From positions 84,250 through 148,249 of the forward strand of contig JAJCZQ010000017.1 of the NCBI GenBank assembly GCA_029262335.1: DNA of 64,000 bases. Direction: 5' to 3'. The stretch comes from Deltaproteobacteria bacterium (GTDB lineage Bacteria; Desulfobacterota_D; UBA1144; Nemesobacterales; JAJCZQ01). Both the position numbers and the translations under genes were made by a program. Every line of letters starts with the position of its first letter. Position 1 is the first letter of the stretch. Below, piece by piece: positions 41,013 to 50,181 of the stretch. The notes below the pieces were generated by a model. It had not been told where the DNA came from. It made no database searches and was given only the letters and a program-made list of their open reading frames with translations.

Positions 41013-43238
41013 ATGGATAAAAACAGTAAAAGGACAATAGGGTTACTTGGTGCAACCGGTGTAGGTGTAGGAGCCATAGTAGGCGGCGGGATACTGGCTC
41101 TAAGTGGTGTAGCATTTGCATTATCAGGGCCGAGTGCGATCCTGGCATTTGGTTTTAACGGCATAATTGCAATAATTATTGCAGCCAGTTTTGCCGAGAT
41201 GTCTTCCATGTTTCCGGAGTCTGGTGGAACATATCTTTTTTCTAAAAAAGTTTTATCTATAGAATCTGCATTTATTGTTGGCTGGATAGTCTGGTTTGCA
41301 TCAATCCTGGCCTCTGTCTTGTATGCAATTGGTTTTGCCTCATTTTTTGTAATAGGTTTAAATGTTGTTCTTACAGACTATTTCAAAGTTTCACTTCCCT
41401 GGCTTAATTCCATATGGGCTGTTAATTTGATAGCTGTAGCAGCTGTCTCCTTTTATGCACTGAGCCTTTCATTTAGAAATTCAGGAAGCGGCCCCTGGCT
41501 GAATTTTGGCAAACTGTTTGTATTTGCTGTAATCATTGCATCAGGGCTTTATGCACTGACAGGCAAAAGTCCTTTTGAAATAAGTGAAGGGCTTACCCCT
41601 TTTTTCTCAGATGGATATACCGGAATGCTTAAAGCAATGGGATATACGTTTATCGCACTTCAGGGTTTTGATCTGATTTCTGCAGTTGGCGGCGAGATTA
41701 AAAACCCGGAAAAGAATATTCCAAGATCCATTTTCTTATCACTGGGTGTAACCCTTTTGATTTATATTCCTCTCCTTTTTATTATACCAACAGTTGGAGT
41801 TGGTGCGAGCGGTACTGTGACCCAAATGGGTAAACAGTATATGGAGGCTGTAATAGTGGTAGGTGTAAAAAATTATATTGGTGATTTTGGTTATTGGCTT
41901 GTATTAGTTGCCGCACTGCTATCAATGCTCTCAGCCCTTAATGCAAATATTTTTGCATCATCACGTATTGCTCTTAAGATGGCAGAGGACCGTACACTGC
42001 CAAAAAATATGGGAATTCTTAATAACAGGTTCAATACACCCTTAAATTCAATAATATTTACCTCTGCCATAATAATTCTGGTTGTTCTCACTATCAGCAA
42101 TGTAGAATCGGCAGGAGCAGCAGCAAGTCTTATCTTTCTTATTTCATTTTCAATTGCACAGCTACTGGCGATGATTATCAGGAAAAGAACAGATGCAGCA
42201 AAAATTCCATATAAAATGCCGTTTTATCCGGTACTTCCCGTAGTGGGAATTATTTGCTGTCTTTTGCTCGCAGTGTTCCAGGGATTTACTGTGCCACTTG
42301 CTGGTTTTATAATTCTTACCTGGATGCTTTTAGGAGGAATTCTCTACATTATTCTTTTTAGTAAGAGTGCAAAAGTTGCCGATGCATCTGCTGAAGGCTT
42401 TGATCCGCAGCTATCGGTCTTAAGAGGTCACAGACCCCTGGTGCTGGTCCCTATTTCTAATCCTGCAAACGCTTCTTCCATGGTAACAGTTGCCAGTGCT
42501 ATAGTACCCCCGGATTATGGCAAAGTTCAGCTTCTCTCTGTAGTAACACCTCCTGAAAATGAGTCAGGTGAGATAAACCGGGAAATAAATAATAACCGTC
42601 TTATAATGAATGAATCGCTTAAAAGGTCATTTTCCGAGGGACTTTATCCAGAGGTGCTTACCACGGTTGCTGATAATGTATGGACAGAGATAAAAAGAGT
42701 TTCCATAAGCTCAAACTGCAGCAGTCTTCTTCTTGGACTAACTAATCTTAGTGAAAAACTGGACGGTTCTGAACTTGAGAATCTTATCAATGAAGTAAGT
42801 TGCGATGTTGTTGTTTTAAAGGCCCCTCCTGAGTGGAAATTCGGGGAAGTAAAAAAAGTACTTATACCAGTTGCCGGAAATAGCGAACATGGTGAACTTC
42901 TTGCAAGGGTTATCGGAACACTTACAAGAATCGGTAACCCGGCAATAGAATTTATCCAGATTCTTCCCGAGTATTCATCCTGGGAGAAATGCGAAAAGGC
43001 AAGGCTTGATATATTTAAAACTGCAGATGATTTTATGCAGAATGGAAACTTTACCGTAAAGATAATAAAAAGGGACAACGTGGTAGATGAGATTGTCAGC
43101 AGGTCGGTGGAATACGACCTTGTTATTCTTGGATTCAGAAGGGTAGGTAAATATTTAAAAGCTTTTGGCAGTTTAACACAGCAGATAGTTAAAAATACGG
43201 ATACTCCCATAATCCTGATCAGCCGGTCAGGTAAATAA
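41013..43238 (+). CDS. APC-family amino-acid permease with C-terminal universal-stress domains
   Basis: A 741-aa protein. Residues about 8-445 form a 12-helix APC transporter (GATGVGVGAIVGGGILALSG, FAEMSSMFPESGGTYLFSKK, LQGFDLISAVGGEIKNPEKNIPRSI). Residues about 465-600 and 615-741 are two UspA-like domains (PLVLVPISNPANASSMVTVAS; VKKVLIPVAGNSEHGELLARVIG, ending FGSLTQQIVKNTDTPIILIS). Such fusions may couple transport to nucleotide or stress state. The substrate is unknown. It begins 63 bases after the MlaF-like ATPase gene. Confidence 0.9.
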   Translation: MDKNSKRTIGLLGATGVGVGAIVGGGILALSGVAFALSGPSAILAFGFNGIIAIIIAASFAEMSSMFPESGGTYLFSKKVLSIESAFIVGWIVWFASILASVLYAIGFASFFVIGLNVVLTDYFKVSLPWLNSIWAVNLIAVAAVSFYALSLSFRNSGSGPWLNFGKLFVFAVIIASGLYALTGKSPFEISEGLTPFFSDGYTGMLKAMGYTFIALQGFDLISAVGGEIKNPEKNIPRSIFLSLGVTLLIYIPLLFIIPTVGVGASGTVTQMGKQYMEAVIVVGVKNYIGDFGYWLVLVAALLSMLSALNANIFASSRIALKMAEDRTLPKNMGILNNRFNTPLNSIIFTSAIIILVVLTISNVESAGAAASLIFLISFSIAQLLAMIIRKRTDAAKIPYKMPFYPVLPVVGIICCLLLAVFQGFTVPLAGFIILTWMLLGGILYIILFSKSAKVADASAEGFDPQLSVLRGHRPLVLVPISNPANASSMVTVASAIVPPDYGKVQLLSVVTPPENESGEINREINNNRLIMNESLKRSFSEGLYPEVLTTVADNVWTEIKRVSISSNCSSLLLGLTNLSEKLDGSELENLINEVSCDVVVLKAPPEWKFGEVKKVLIPVAGNSEHGELLARVIGTLTRIGNPAIEFIQILPEYSSWEKCEKARLDIFKTADDFMQNGNFTVKIIKRDNVVDEIVSRSVEYDLVILGFRRVGKYLKAFGSLTQQIVKNTDTPIILISRSGK

Positions 43239-43351
43239 CCTAAATTAAAAGTTGAAATTTTCAGCAACTTAAATATAATTGTTTAATTAAATAACACAAA
43301 ATATAATAACAGCATTAATATATTATCAACATCATAAATCCGGAGTGGGCT

Positions 43352-43528
43352 TTGAAACATCCAATTATTAGAGGTTCGATAAGATGTAATGTTGAGTGTG
43401 ATATTTGCGGTGAAGAAGTAAATTTTCTTCTTCAGATTGGGTTTTCTGCTGACAGGGACAGTGATAAAAAATACTGCTTAAAATGTAAACAGGACCTTTT
43501 TGACAGAATATCAAATGGAGAAATATAA
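43352..43528 (+). CDS. Mini zinc-ribbon protein 1 of tandem trio
   Basis: TTG 43352 to TAA 43528 encodes 58 residues, with GGAG six bases upstream of the TTG. It begins KHPIIRGSIRCNVECDICGE and has Cys12, 16, 19, 42 and 45. The CxxC pairs (16/19 and 42/45) are separated by 22 residues, as in the two paralogues that follow. The intervening strand is hydrophobic (VNFLLQIGFSADRDSDKK). No family is recognised; a single treble-clef or zinc-ribbon fold is likely. It may bind a nucleic acid or protein partner. Confidence 0.68.
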   Translation: MKHPIIRGSIRCNVECDICGEEVNFLLQIGFSADRDSDKKYCLKCKQDLFDRISNGEI

Positions 43529-43580
43529 ACCTTAATAATTATGCAGTAATTGAGGTAAAGAAATAGATTTTACCGGAACA

Positions 43581-43745
43581 ATGAAAAATTTTATTTTAAA
43601 AGGGGTATTTAATTTTAGTGAAGTTTGTTCAGCCTGTAATGTTCTTTGTGAAACACACTATCTAATTGGGCTATACCAGGACAGTGACCATGATAAAAAG
43701 GTATGTAGGGACTGTTTTAAAATTTTAACAAAAATTAAAAATTAA
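43581..43745 (+). CDS. Mini zinc-ribbon protein 2 of tandem trio
   Basis: ATG 43581 to TAA 43745 encodes 54 residues, with FILKGVFNFSEVCSACNVLC, then DSDHDKKVCRDCFKIL. Cysteines are at 16, 19, 23, 42 and 45, with 22 residues between the CxxC pairs. It shares the D.D.DKK-C..C pattern with protein 1 (DSDKKYCLKC). The ribosome site is weak. The gap from the first gene is 52 bases. Confidence 0.68.
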   Translation: MKNFILKGVFNFSEVCSACNVLCETHYLIGLYQDSDHDKKVCRDCFKILTKIKN

Positions 43746-43792
43746 TAACACTTTATTAGCTGCTTTTTTAAAATAATTGGATTGAAATCAGT

Positions 43793-43969
43793 ATGTGTAA
43801 AAATGAAATTATTCCGCGTGGTTCAATGGACCGAATTGGGGAATGTGAGAAATGTAAAAAAACTTCCCGGCTTCATCTAATGGAGATTACCATGCAGGGT
43901 AAAACCGATGAACTGTCCTTCTGCCTGGATTGCTATGAAAAATTAATTGATATTGCCCTTGATGATTAA
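43793..43969 (+). CDS. Mini zinc-ribbon protein 3 of tandem trio
   Basis: ATG 43793 to TAA 43969 encodes 58 residues, with IIPRGSMDRIGECEKCKK and ELSFCLDCYEKLIDIALDD. The CxxC pairs are 18/21 and 44/47, again 22 residues apart; the first shares (I)IxRGSx with protein 1. The gap before the next gene is 83 bases. All three proteins are distinct enough to be old duplicates and are not copies of a mobile element. Confidence 0.68.
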   Translation: MCKNEIIPRGSMDRIGECEKCKKTSRLHLMEITMQGKTDELSFCLDCYEKLIDIALDD

Positions 43970-44052
43970 TTTCCTATAAAGATAAAACCTTTTACTTTGC
44001 AAAACCCGTATATTTTCCTAAAATGTATTAATAGATATATACAGGAGCATAT

Positions 44053-45138
44053 ATGAAACAGGTTTTGATTTATACGGTATTGTTTTCATCTCTATTTTAT
44101 ATTGGTTTTAATATTCTAAGTGCCGAAGAAAGTTCTCCGGCCCCAGATGTGCTTCAGCAAAAAAGTGAAAATCCCGTCGAACTCGGTCATGTAAACTGGC
44201 TAAGAAATTTTGACGAGGCTAAAGCAAAAGCAGTAAAAGAGAATAAACCATTACTTGTGTTTTTCCAGGAAGTGCCAGGGTGCAGTACTGCTTCCGGATA
44301 TGGTAAAAGGGTTATGACTCACCCATTGATAATTGAAGCAGCTGAGTCACTGTTTGTTCCGGTAGCTATTTATAACAATGTGGGTGGGCACGACCGTAAA
44401 ATACTTGATTCATTTAACGAACCATCATGGAACAATCCTGTTGTGAGGATTATAACCCCGGATGGTAAAGCACTTTCTCCACGTTTAAACGGCGACTATA
44501 CAAGACTTGGCCTGGTTAATTCCATGGTTTTAGCCCTCAAAAATAATAATATGGAAGTTCCGCAATATCTTGAGATCTTACAAAAAGAACTTTCTGCAAA
44601 TAAATTACTGAAAGATAACGCTGTATTTTCTATGTATTGTTTCTGGACCGGGGAAGCAGGGCTTGGGAATATAGATGGTGTGGTATCAACACAGCCGGGA
44701 TTTATGGGTGGCCGGGAAGTAGTACGGGTTGAATTCGATACAAACATAATTTCTTATAAACAGTTGGTTAACACGGCCAGGAAAAAGAATGTTTCAAAAG
44801 TAGTATATGTAAAAAACAGTTCCGAAAGAGCAGCAGCCGAGCAGATACTTGGCAAAAGTTCAGTTTTGGATGCAGGTACCTTCAGGCAGGATAATGAACC
44901 AAAATACTATATGTCCAAAACACTATACAGATATATACCAATGATGCCTCTTCAGGCATCACTTGTAAATTCAGCGATAGGAAACCGTATTTCACCGGAC
45001 AGGTATCTGTCGCCAAGGCAGCTTGAAATACTTTCTTTTGTGAAAACTAACCCCAATCGCAACTGGAAAAATACAATTGGCAGTACGGAAATCACTTCAG
45101 CCTGGAACGAGACAATAAAAACTGCAAAAAGCAGTTAA
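44053..45138 (+). CDS. Exported VPGC-type thioredoxin-like / MsrA-like fusion protein
   Basis: A 361-aa protein with an N-terminal signal (LIYTVLFSSLFYIGFNILSA). Residues about 45-165 are thioredoxin-like with VPGCSTASGYG (74-84); this corresponds to the VPGUxxT motif of a selenoprotein-rich family, here with Cys77. Residues 190-330 resemble MsrA: YCFWTGEAGLGNIDGV (195-210) matches the GCFWxxE...DGV active-site block with Cys196, then GFMGGREVVRVEFD. It may be a periplasmic methionine-sulfoxide or disulfide reductase. AGGAG is 8 bases before the ATG. The stop overlaps that of the convergent gene. Confidence 0.8.
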   Translation: MKQVLIYTVLFSSLFYIGFNILSAEESSPAPDVLQQKSENPVELGHVNWLRNFDEAKAKAVKENKPLLVFFQEVPGCSTASGYGKRVMTHPLIIEAAESLFVPVAIYNNVGGHDRKILDSFNEPSWNNPVVRIITPDGKALSPRLNGDYTRLGLVNSMVLALKNNNMEVPQYLEILQKELSANKLLKDNAVFSMYCFWTGEAGLGNIDGVVSTQPGFMGGREVVRVEFDTNIISYKQLVNTARKKNVSKVVYVKNSSERAAAEQILGKSSVLDAGTFRQDNEPKYYMSKTLYRYIPMMPLQASLVNSAIGNRISPDRYLSPRQLEILSFVKTNPNRNWKNTIGSTEITSAWNETIKTAKSS

Positions 45139-45605
45139 TACTCTGCATTTTTAATGCCTTCAACTCTGACAATCTGCCATGAACCAAAGGTAGATTTCTC
45201 AAGATAAATGGTAATGTTTTCCGGTGTTTCATTCAGTCCAAGGATCCCTGTATAAATACCCCCGCTGCTTCCGGCAGCTGTAACATCCATATTAACTACA
45301 GCGGTTTCACTGCCATCTTCATCCTTGGATATAGAGGAACTGAGTTCTGAAAAAGAACCTTCAATTTTGTCATATTTTTCGAAAACATTTTTCACAATAT
45401 TTTTAATAACTATGTAATTCAATCCGTAATCATCTTTATATTGAAGTGAAAAGCTGTCCATAAATTTATCTGTATCTTTTTCCTCACCTGCTTTGACCAT
45501 TTCCTGAAAATAGCTGTTAAAATACTCATCGTCATTTTTACCTCCTGAAAAGAAAAAATAGGCGAGGGCCAGAACTATTATTGCAATTATAAAAAGTTTT
45601 TTCAC
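45135..45605 (-). CDS. Hypothetical membrane-anchored protein downstream of ComEC
   Basis: A 156-aa protein starting GTG 45605 and reading MKKLFIIAIIVLALAYFFFSGG, a signal anchor, then a DUF-like soluble domain (EYFNSYFQEMVKAGEEKDTDKFMDSFS...WQIVRVEGI) similar to small NTF2-like proteins. It overlaps the ComEC stop by 4 bases (GTGA), so it is the last gene of that unit. Function unknown; no competence link can be shown. Confidence 0.65.
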   Translation of the reverse strand: MKKLFIIAIIVLALAYFFFSGGKNDDEYFNSYFQEMVKAGEEKDTDKFMDSFSLQYKDDYGLNYIVIKNIVKNVFEKYDKIEGSFSELSSSISKDEDGSETAVVNMDVTAAGSSGGIYTGILGLNETPENITIYLEKSTFGSWQIVRVEGIKNAEY

Positions 45606-47881
45606 TGTTTTGTATATTCCCCGAAATTAATTTTATTGTCTCTTACAGTCACCGTAAATGTACCATTTAAATCTGTTTCATAAATATTTTCGCTGATACC
45701 TGAAAAATTATTTTTGCATTTTCTGCAAACTATATTTTCAGGGCTGAAATTTTCTATAATTATATCACTATTGATTGCAGAATCTTCTGTTATATAAAGC
45801 AAACTGCTTTTTTTATTATTAAATAGCCCGTATTCCGTCCCTTCACCCATATGAAAAATATAGTTGTTATATTCCATCTCAATGAGCAGCGGTTCGGGAA
45901 ACTTACTGTCATAAACAGAATGTTTACCCTGCCTCAGAAATGATAGTGATAAACTGCCAGTTTGCAGGAAGTTTTTTTCATTTGAAATTTTATTCAGATT
46001 TATATTTTTTTCATAAATTTGCTCCCAGAGTTCACTGCTTAGTTTATGGCCATTTATCCATATGTTATTAACATCGATTTTTTTTAGTACTGCGGCTGCC
46101 CCGTTTATATGTGATTTGTCGAGTGAGGCAAGTACAAGGTGGTCTATACTTGTAATGTTGTTGTGAAGTAAATACGGAATAACAACTGATCTTTCTATAA
46201 AATCTGATTTTGATTTTCGCGAATATCCTCCGCTTATAAGAATCGTTTCTGATGAGTCTGTTTTGATAAGGGCAATATGCTTACTGCCGGAGTCAAGAAT
46301 ATTTATTTCAAGTCCCCCATTGGCATGGCCATAAAAATTTTTTGCGCCGAATATTATTAATAGCAGCAGTGATAAGGGGAGCAGGTAATTTAATTTTCTA
46401 TAGTTTTTTCCAAGCAGAAATAATCCTGCTGTAAACATAAGGAAAAAAGTTGTTGTAAAATCGATCCCTGGTGCCGTGATTGTTGCAAGGCCCTGTTTGT
46501 CCATCCAGTCTGTAATCTCCAGCAATATGGATATAAAGCGCGTGTCTATGTTTAAAACTAATATAGAAAGTGATGAGGAAATCTTGAATGTAATAAGTGA
46601 TAAAAGCCCCAGCGGTACAATAATAAATTCTACAAAAGGAATTAAAATAAGGTTAGCAGGTACTGAAAAAAGGGGGATATATCCAAAGGTATTGATGACT
46701 AACGGAAGAGTTATAAGTGTAGCGGCAATTGTAGTTGTTAAAGCAGTCTTTATTTTGTCAAAGCCGGTACTGATTTCAAGCTTGTAGAAACTATGAACCA
46801 TGAGAATCCCAAAGACAGAAAGGAACGAAAGCTGAAAAGACAGTTCAAATAATGAGTTTGGATTTAATAGCAGGATTATTAAAGCTGCGGTAAATAAGGT
46901 GTTTAATTTTGAGTCGTCTTTTCCAAGTGCAATGGATAAAAGATAGATTGTTACCATGATAAAGGCCCTTACCGAGGAGATGGAAAAACCCGCAAGTGCC
47001 GTGTAAATAAAAACGGGCAGTATAGTTAATATTGCTGCAATCCTTGGCATCTGGAAAGTGAGCAGAATATACTCTGATCTTTTAAGCAGCCATTTAATTA
47101 AAAAATAAAAACCTATGGCGATGGCCCCTACATGAAGGCCGGAGATTGCAAAAATGTGAGCTATGCCAAGCCCGGAAAATATTTCTCTAATCTGTCCCGG
47201 GATGTTGCTTTTGTCGCCTATGGTAAGTGCATTAATAACAGTGCTTTCGGGGTACTTTGAGTTTGAAGCTGCGAACCTGCCGAACTCTGTTCTTAAAAGA
47301 TTTATTCTGTATAAAAATTGGTTTACATCAGTATCTCTGCCCAGATCCTTTAAATTTTTACTTTCTACGTAAGTTGTATAAAAAATGTTTTTCCTGTTAT
47401 AAAACTGCTCAATATTGAAACTGCCGGGGTTTTTGAAGTTTTTAATTTTTTTTAACTTTATATTCTTTAAATAGATACTGTCGCCGTATGTTAAATCGGA
47501 ATCCACAGTTTCAAGATATGTGACTATTTTTGAAACTGTTTTTATCTCACCTGTTCCGGGGTTAATACTTTTTAGCTTTAAAAACAGCCTGATACTGTTT
47601 TCCCTCTGCTCCGGATTTCTAATCAGAGTCCCTGTTGCAGATATTTTCTTTCCTGAATATGCTTCAAGTACGTTATTAGCCGAATAGTTGGGAGTGAGTA
47701 AAAAGCCCAAAGGCAAAAAAAGTATAAAATAAAACCTGGGATATTTTATTGTTAGAATTAATGGGGGAATTAAAAGAAAAAGAAATGAAGTGTGGCTGTT
47801 TGAAAGAAATGTTTTTATAAATATGCCGAAGCAGAAAAACAGCAGGAAGATTACAGTTCTGTATTTAATGAATAATGTCAT
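45602..47881 (-). CDS. comEC: ComEC/Rec2-family DNA internalisation protein
   Basis: A 759-aa protein with N-terminal helices, an OB-like DUF4131 region (residues about 70-160), the competence domain with many helices (GLGIAHIFAISGLHVGAIA, AGFSISSVRAFIMVTIYLL) and a C-terminal metallo-beta-lactamase-like region (INILDSGSKHIALIK, DHLVLASLDKSHINGA). The HxHxDH motif typical of catalytic MBLs is degenerate here (ASLDKSHINGA where SHxDxDH is usual). It forms the inner-membrane channel for single-stranded DNA. Other competence genes are not in the window. Confidence 0.88.
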   Translation of the reverse strand: MTLFIKYRTVIFLLFFCFGIFIKTFLSNSHTSFLFLLIPPLILTIKYPRFYFILFLPLGFLLTPNYSANNVLEAYSGKKISATGTLIRNPEQRENSIRLFLKLKSINPGTGEIKTVSKIVTYLETVDSDLTYGDSIYLKNIKLKKIKNFKNPGSFNIEQFYNRKNIFYTTYVESKNLKDLGRDTDVNQFLYRINLLRTEFGRFAASNSKYPESTVINALTIGDKSNIPGQIREIFSGLGIAHIFAISGLHVGAIAIGFYFLIKWLLKRSEYILLTFQMPRIAAILTILPVFIYTALAGFSISSVRAFIMVTIYLLSIALGKDDSKLNTLFTAALIILLLNPNSLFELSFQLSFLSVFGILMVHSFYKLEISTGFDKIKTALTTTIAATLITLPLVINTFGYIPLFSVPANLILIPFVEFIIVPLGLLSLITFKISSSLSILVLNIDTRFISILLEITDWMDKQGLATITAPGIDFTTTFFLMFTAGLFLLGKNYRKLNYLLPLSLLLLIIFGAKNFYGHANGGLEINILDSGSKHIALIKTDSSETILISGGYSRKSKSDFIERSVVIPYLLHNNITSIDHLVLASLDKSHINGAAAVLKKIDVNNIWINGHKLSSELWEQIYEKNINLNKISNEKNFLQTGSLSLSFLRQGKHSVYDSKFPEPLLIEMEYNNYIFHMGEGTEYGLFNNKKSSLLYITEDSAINSDIIIENFSPENIVCRKCKNNFSGISENIYETDLNGTFTVTVRDNKINFGEYTKQ

Positions 47882-47891
47882 TAAATAACTA

Positions 47892-48368
47892 TTATAACAT
47901 TTTTATTAGCACAATTGCAGTAGCTGCAATGCCTTCCTCCCTTCCTGTGAATCCCAGGTGTTCAGTAGTTGTTGCTTTTACTCCAACCTGATCTTCTGAT
48001 ATATCCAGGGCTTTTGCGATACTGGTTTTCATTAAATCTATAAAAGGTGCCAGTTTAGGTTTCTGGCAGATAATAACAGTATCAATGTTTACTATCCCGC
48101 ATTCTTTGGATTGTAATATACCGTTTGTTTCTTTAAGGATAGTTATGCTGGAAATGTTTTTATATTCAGGGTCGGTATCAGGGAAATGGTGACCTATATC
48201 CTTTTCGCCAACTGCACCAAGAATAGCGTCGCATATTGCATGGAGGAGCACATCGGCATCAGAATGGCCGGCAAGTCCGAGTTCATGGGGTATTTCTACG
48301 CCGCCCAGAATAAGTTTTCTGTTCTTTTCGAATCTGTGTACGTCAAAACCGTTTCCAATTCTATACAT
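47892..48368 (-). CDS. ispF: 2-C-methyl-D-erythritol 2,4-cyclodiphosphate synthase
   Basis: A 158-aa enzyme of the MEP isoprenoid pathway. Signatures are [44 protein letters not shown] with zinc ligands Asp8, His10 and His42, and [15 protein letters not shown]. It forms cyclodiphosphate from the IspE product. Its start lies inside the end of ispD (8-base overlap), and 10 bases separate it from comEC on the same strand. Confidence 0.96.
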   Translation of the reverse strand: MYRIGNGFDVHRFEKNRKLILGGVEIPHELGLAGHSDADVLLHAICDAILGAVGEKDIGHHFPDTDPEYKNISSITILKETNGILQSKECGIVNIDTVIICQKPKLAPFIDLMKTSIAKALDISEDQVGVKATTTEHLGFTGREEGIAATAIVLIKML

Positions 48369-49059
48369 TGAACTCTTTTAACAAAAACCCCGCAATTTTA
48401 AAATCATCATTTGTTGTAATTTTAATGTTATATTCCAGCCCCTCTACAAGTGAAACCTCAAATCCGGCGAATTCAACCATCTGGGCTTCGTCTGTAAAGA
48501 TTGATTCTTCGATTAGTTTTCTGTCGTAGCATTCATTTAAAATATTGTAGTTAAAAGCCTGGGGTGTTTGGGATCTCCAGAAATTTTCTCTGGGGAAGGT
48601 GTTTTTTACAACACCGTCAAAAGCCATTTTTAAAGTATCGGTAATCTGTAAGGCTGTAATTGCCGAACCCTTTTGGGTTGCGCTTTCTACAACTCTTTTA
48701 ATTAGTTCGGTATTGATAAAAGGCCTTGCAGCGTCATGTATTACAACTATATCCGTATCAGCAGAAATATTGTCAAAACCATTCTTAACTGAGTCCTGCC
48801 TCTCCATTCCGCCTTCAACAACGCACTTTACCTTGCTGAATCCGAATTTCTCCACAATGTTTTCCCGGGTATGGGTTAAATCATTTTTAGGCGCAACAAC
48901 AACGATTTCATCAATATCTTTGGATTCCTGGAATATACGGAGAGTGTAAAAAAGCAGTGGCTTATCCTGAATTTCAAGATACTGCTTTTTAGTTTTACTG
49001 TTTAACCTTTTACCTGAACCTGCTGCCGGAATTACTGCAGAGGTTTTAATCTTAGCCAT
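48361..49059 (-). CDS. ispD: 2-C-methyl-D-erythritol 4-phosphate cytidylyltransferase
   Basis: A 232-aa nucleotidyltransferase starting with [21 protein letters not shown] (CTP-binding P-loop-like) and having [13 protein letters not shown] and [10 protein letters not shown]. It makes CDP-ME in the MEP pathway, the step two before IspF. It overlaps ispF and the PIN/TRAM gene by 8 bases each, so all three are translated as one tightly coupled unit. Confidence 0.96.
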   Translation of the reverse strand: MAKIKTSAVIPAAGSGKRLNSKTKKQYLEIQDKPLLFYTLRIFQESKDIDEIVVVAPKNDLTHTRENIVEKFGFSKVKCVVEGGMERQDSVKNGFDNISADTDIVVIHDAARPFINTELIKRVVESATQKGSAITALQITDTLKMAFDGVVKNTFPRENFWRSQTPQAFNYNILNECYDRKLIEESIFTDEAQMVEFAGFEVSLVEGLEYNIKITTNDDFKIAGFLLKEFNV

Positions 49060-50071
49060 TTATGCGTGAAACTATATTATCTTTTTCAATTTTTGCAAAG
49101 ATCATACGGCCGGTAGAAGTCTGAAGTACACTGGTAACCGATACATTGACCTCTTTGCCAAGAGACCTTCTTGCATCATCTACAACTACCATTGTACCAT
49201 CGTCAAGATATCCAAGGGCCTGATTGTGTTCTTTGCCCTCTTTAACCAGCTGAATATGTATAATTTCACCAGGTAAAACAATTGGCTTTAACGCATTTGA
49301 GAGTTCATTCAGGTTTAATACTTTTACTTTTTGTAAATCCGCAACTTTGTTGAGATTAAAATCATTTGTAATAATTATCCCTCTTAATTTCTTGGCAAGC
49401 TCAACAAGCTTTAAATCAGCTTCCCTTATATTTGGGAAATCATGGTTTGTAATTTTTACATTTAATCCCGGGATGTCATTCTGCATTCTTTTCAGGACAT
49501 CAAGCCCCCTTCTGCCGCGGACCCTTTTAGTCGCTTCTGAGGAGTCAGCAATATACTGAAGTTCTTTTATTATAAAGTTGGGGATTATTACCTCACCCTC
49601 AATAAATCCTGCATCTGATACATCGGCAATTCGTCCGTCAATAATAACACTTGTATCAAGGATCTTGGTGATTCCGCTTTTGCCCCTGTATCCGAACCCA
49701 AACCTTTTGAAAGAACGTTCGGAATCAGCGCTTTTGTATATACCCAGTGTAATACCGAGTGCCAGAAAGAAGCAAAACGTTACAATTTTTACGATTGGCA
49801 CATACTGGCTCTGGATATTTACCTGATCTATGACCTGTGTTGTAGCAAAAAACAGAAGTACAGAGATTGTAATACCTACTCCCATACCAAGAGCGGAACG
49901 CGTGGTAAGTCTCTGGGTCAGAAAATTTATTACACCGAGTGCCAAAAGGGACCCGATCGCCAGTACACCGGCAAGATAAAGTGATGAGTTAATGGAACTA
50001 CCAAGCATGTTGCTGGATACCAGAAAAGCTATAACACCGATTATTAATGAAAATAGTAAAGTTAATATCAT
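49052..50071 (-). CDS. PIN/TRAM domain membrane protein (YacL-like)
   Basis: A 339-aa protein with four N-terminal membrane helices (about 3-115), a PIN nuclease domain (ILDTSVIIDGRIADV, IITNDFNLNKVADL, acidic residues Asp at DTS and at TNDF) and a C-terminal TRAM domain (PGEIIHIQLVKEGKEHNQALGYLDDGTMVVV). This is the Bacillus YacL architecture, which stands beside ispD/ispF in many bacteria. It is thought to be an RNA-binding nuclease. AGGAAG is upstream of the ATG. Confidence 0.9.
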   Translation of the reverse strand: MILTLLFSLIIGVIAFLVSSNMLGSSINSSLYLAGVLAIGSLLALGVINFLTQRLTTRSALGMGVGITISVLLFFATTQVIDQVNIQSQYVPIVKIVTFCFFLALGITLGIYKSADSERSFKRFGFGYRGKSGITKILDTSVIIDGRIADVSDAGFIEGEVIIPNFIIKELQYIADSSEATKRVRGRRGLDVLKRMQNDIPGLNVKITNHDFPNIREADLKLVELAKKLRGIIITNDFNLNKVADLQKVKVLNLNELSNALKPIVLPGEIIHIQLVKEGKEHNQALGYLDDGTMVVVDDARRSLGKEVNVSVTSVLQTSTGRMIFAKIEKDNIVSRING

Positions 50072-50181
50072 ATTCTTCCTCGCTTCTTCTGCCTCTATTT
50101 AAAGTAAATTAAAGTACGTATTAAAATAAGTATATTTTATAAAATCTCCATAAACAAGTTAAATGATTACCGGGGGATAAA

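Noticed and set aside
42644..43267. 207-codon frame on the minus strand inside the permease-Usp gene
   Set aside because: Overlaps a clearly conserved gene, is Ser/Thr/Ile low-complexity and has no Shine-Dalgarno.
43239..43351. A fourth zinc-ribbon gene or promoter upstream of the trio
   Set aside because: No frame with CxxC pairs and no clear -35/-10 pair; the sequence is plain AT-rich.
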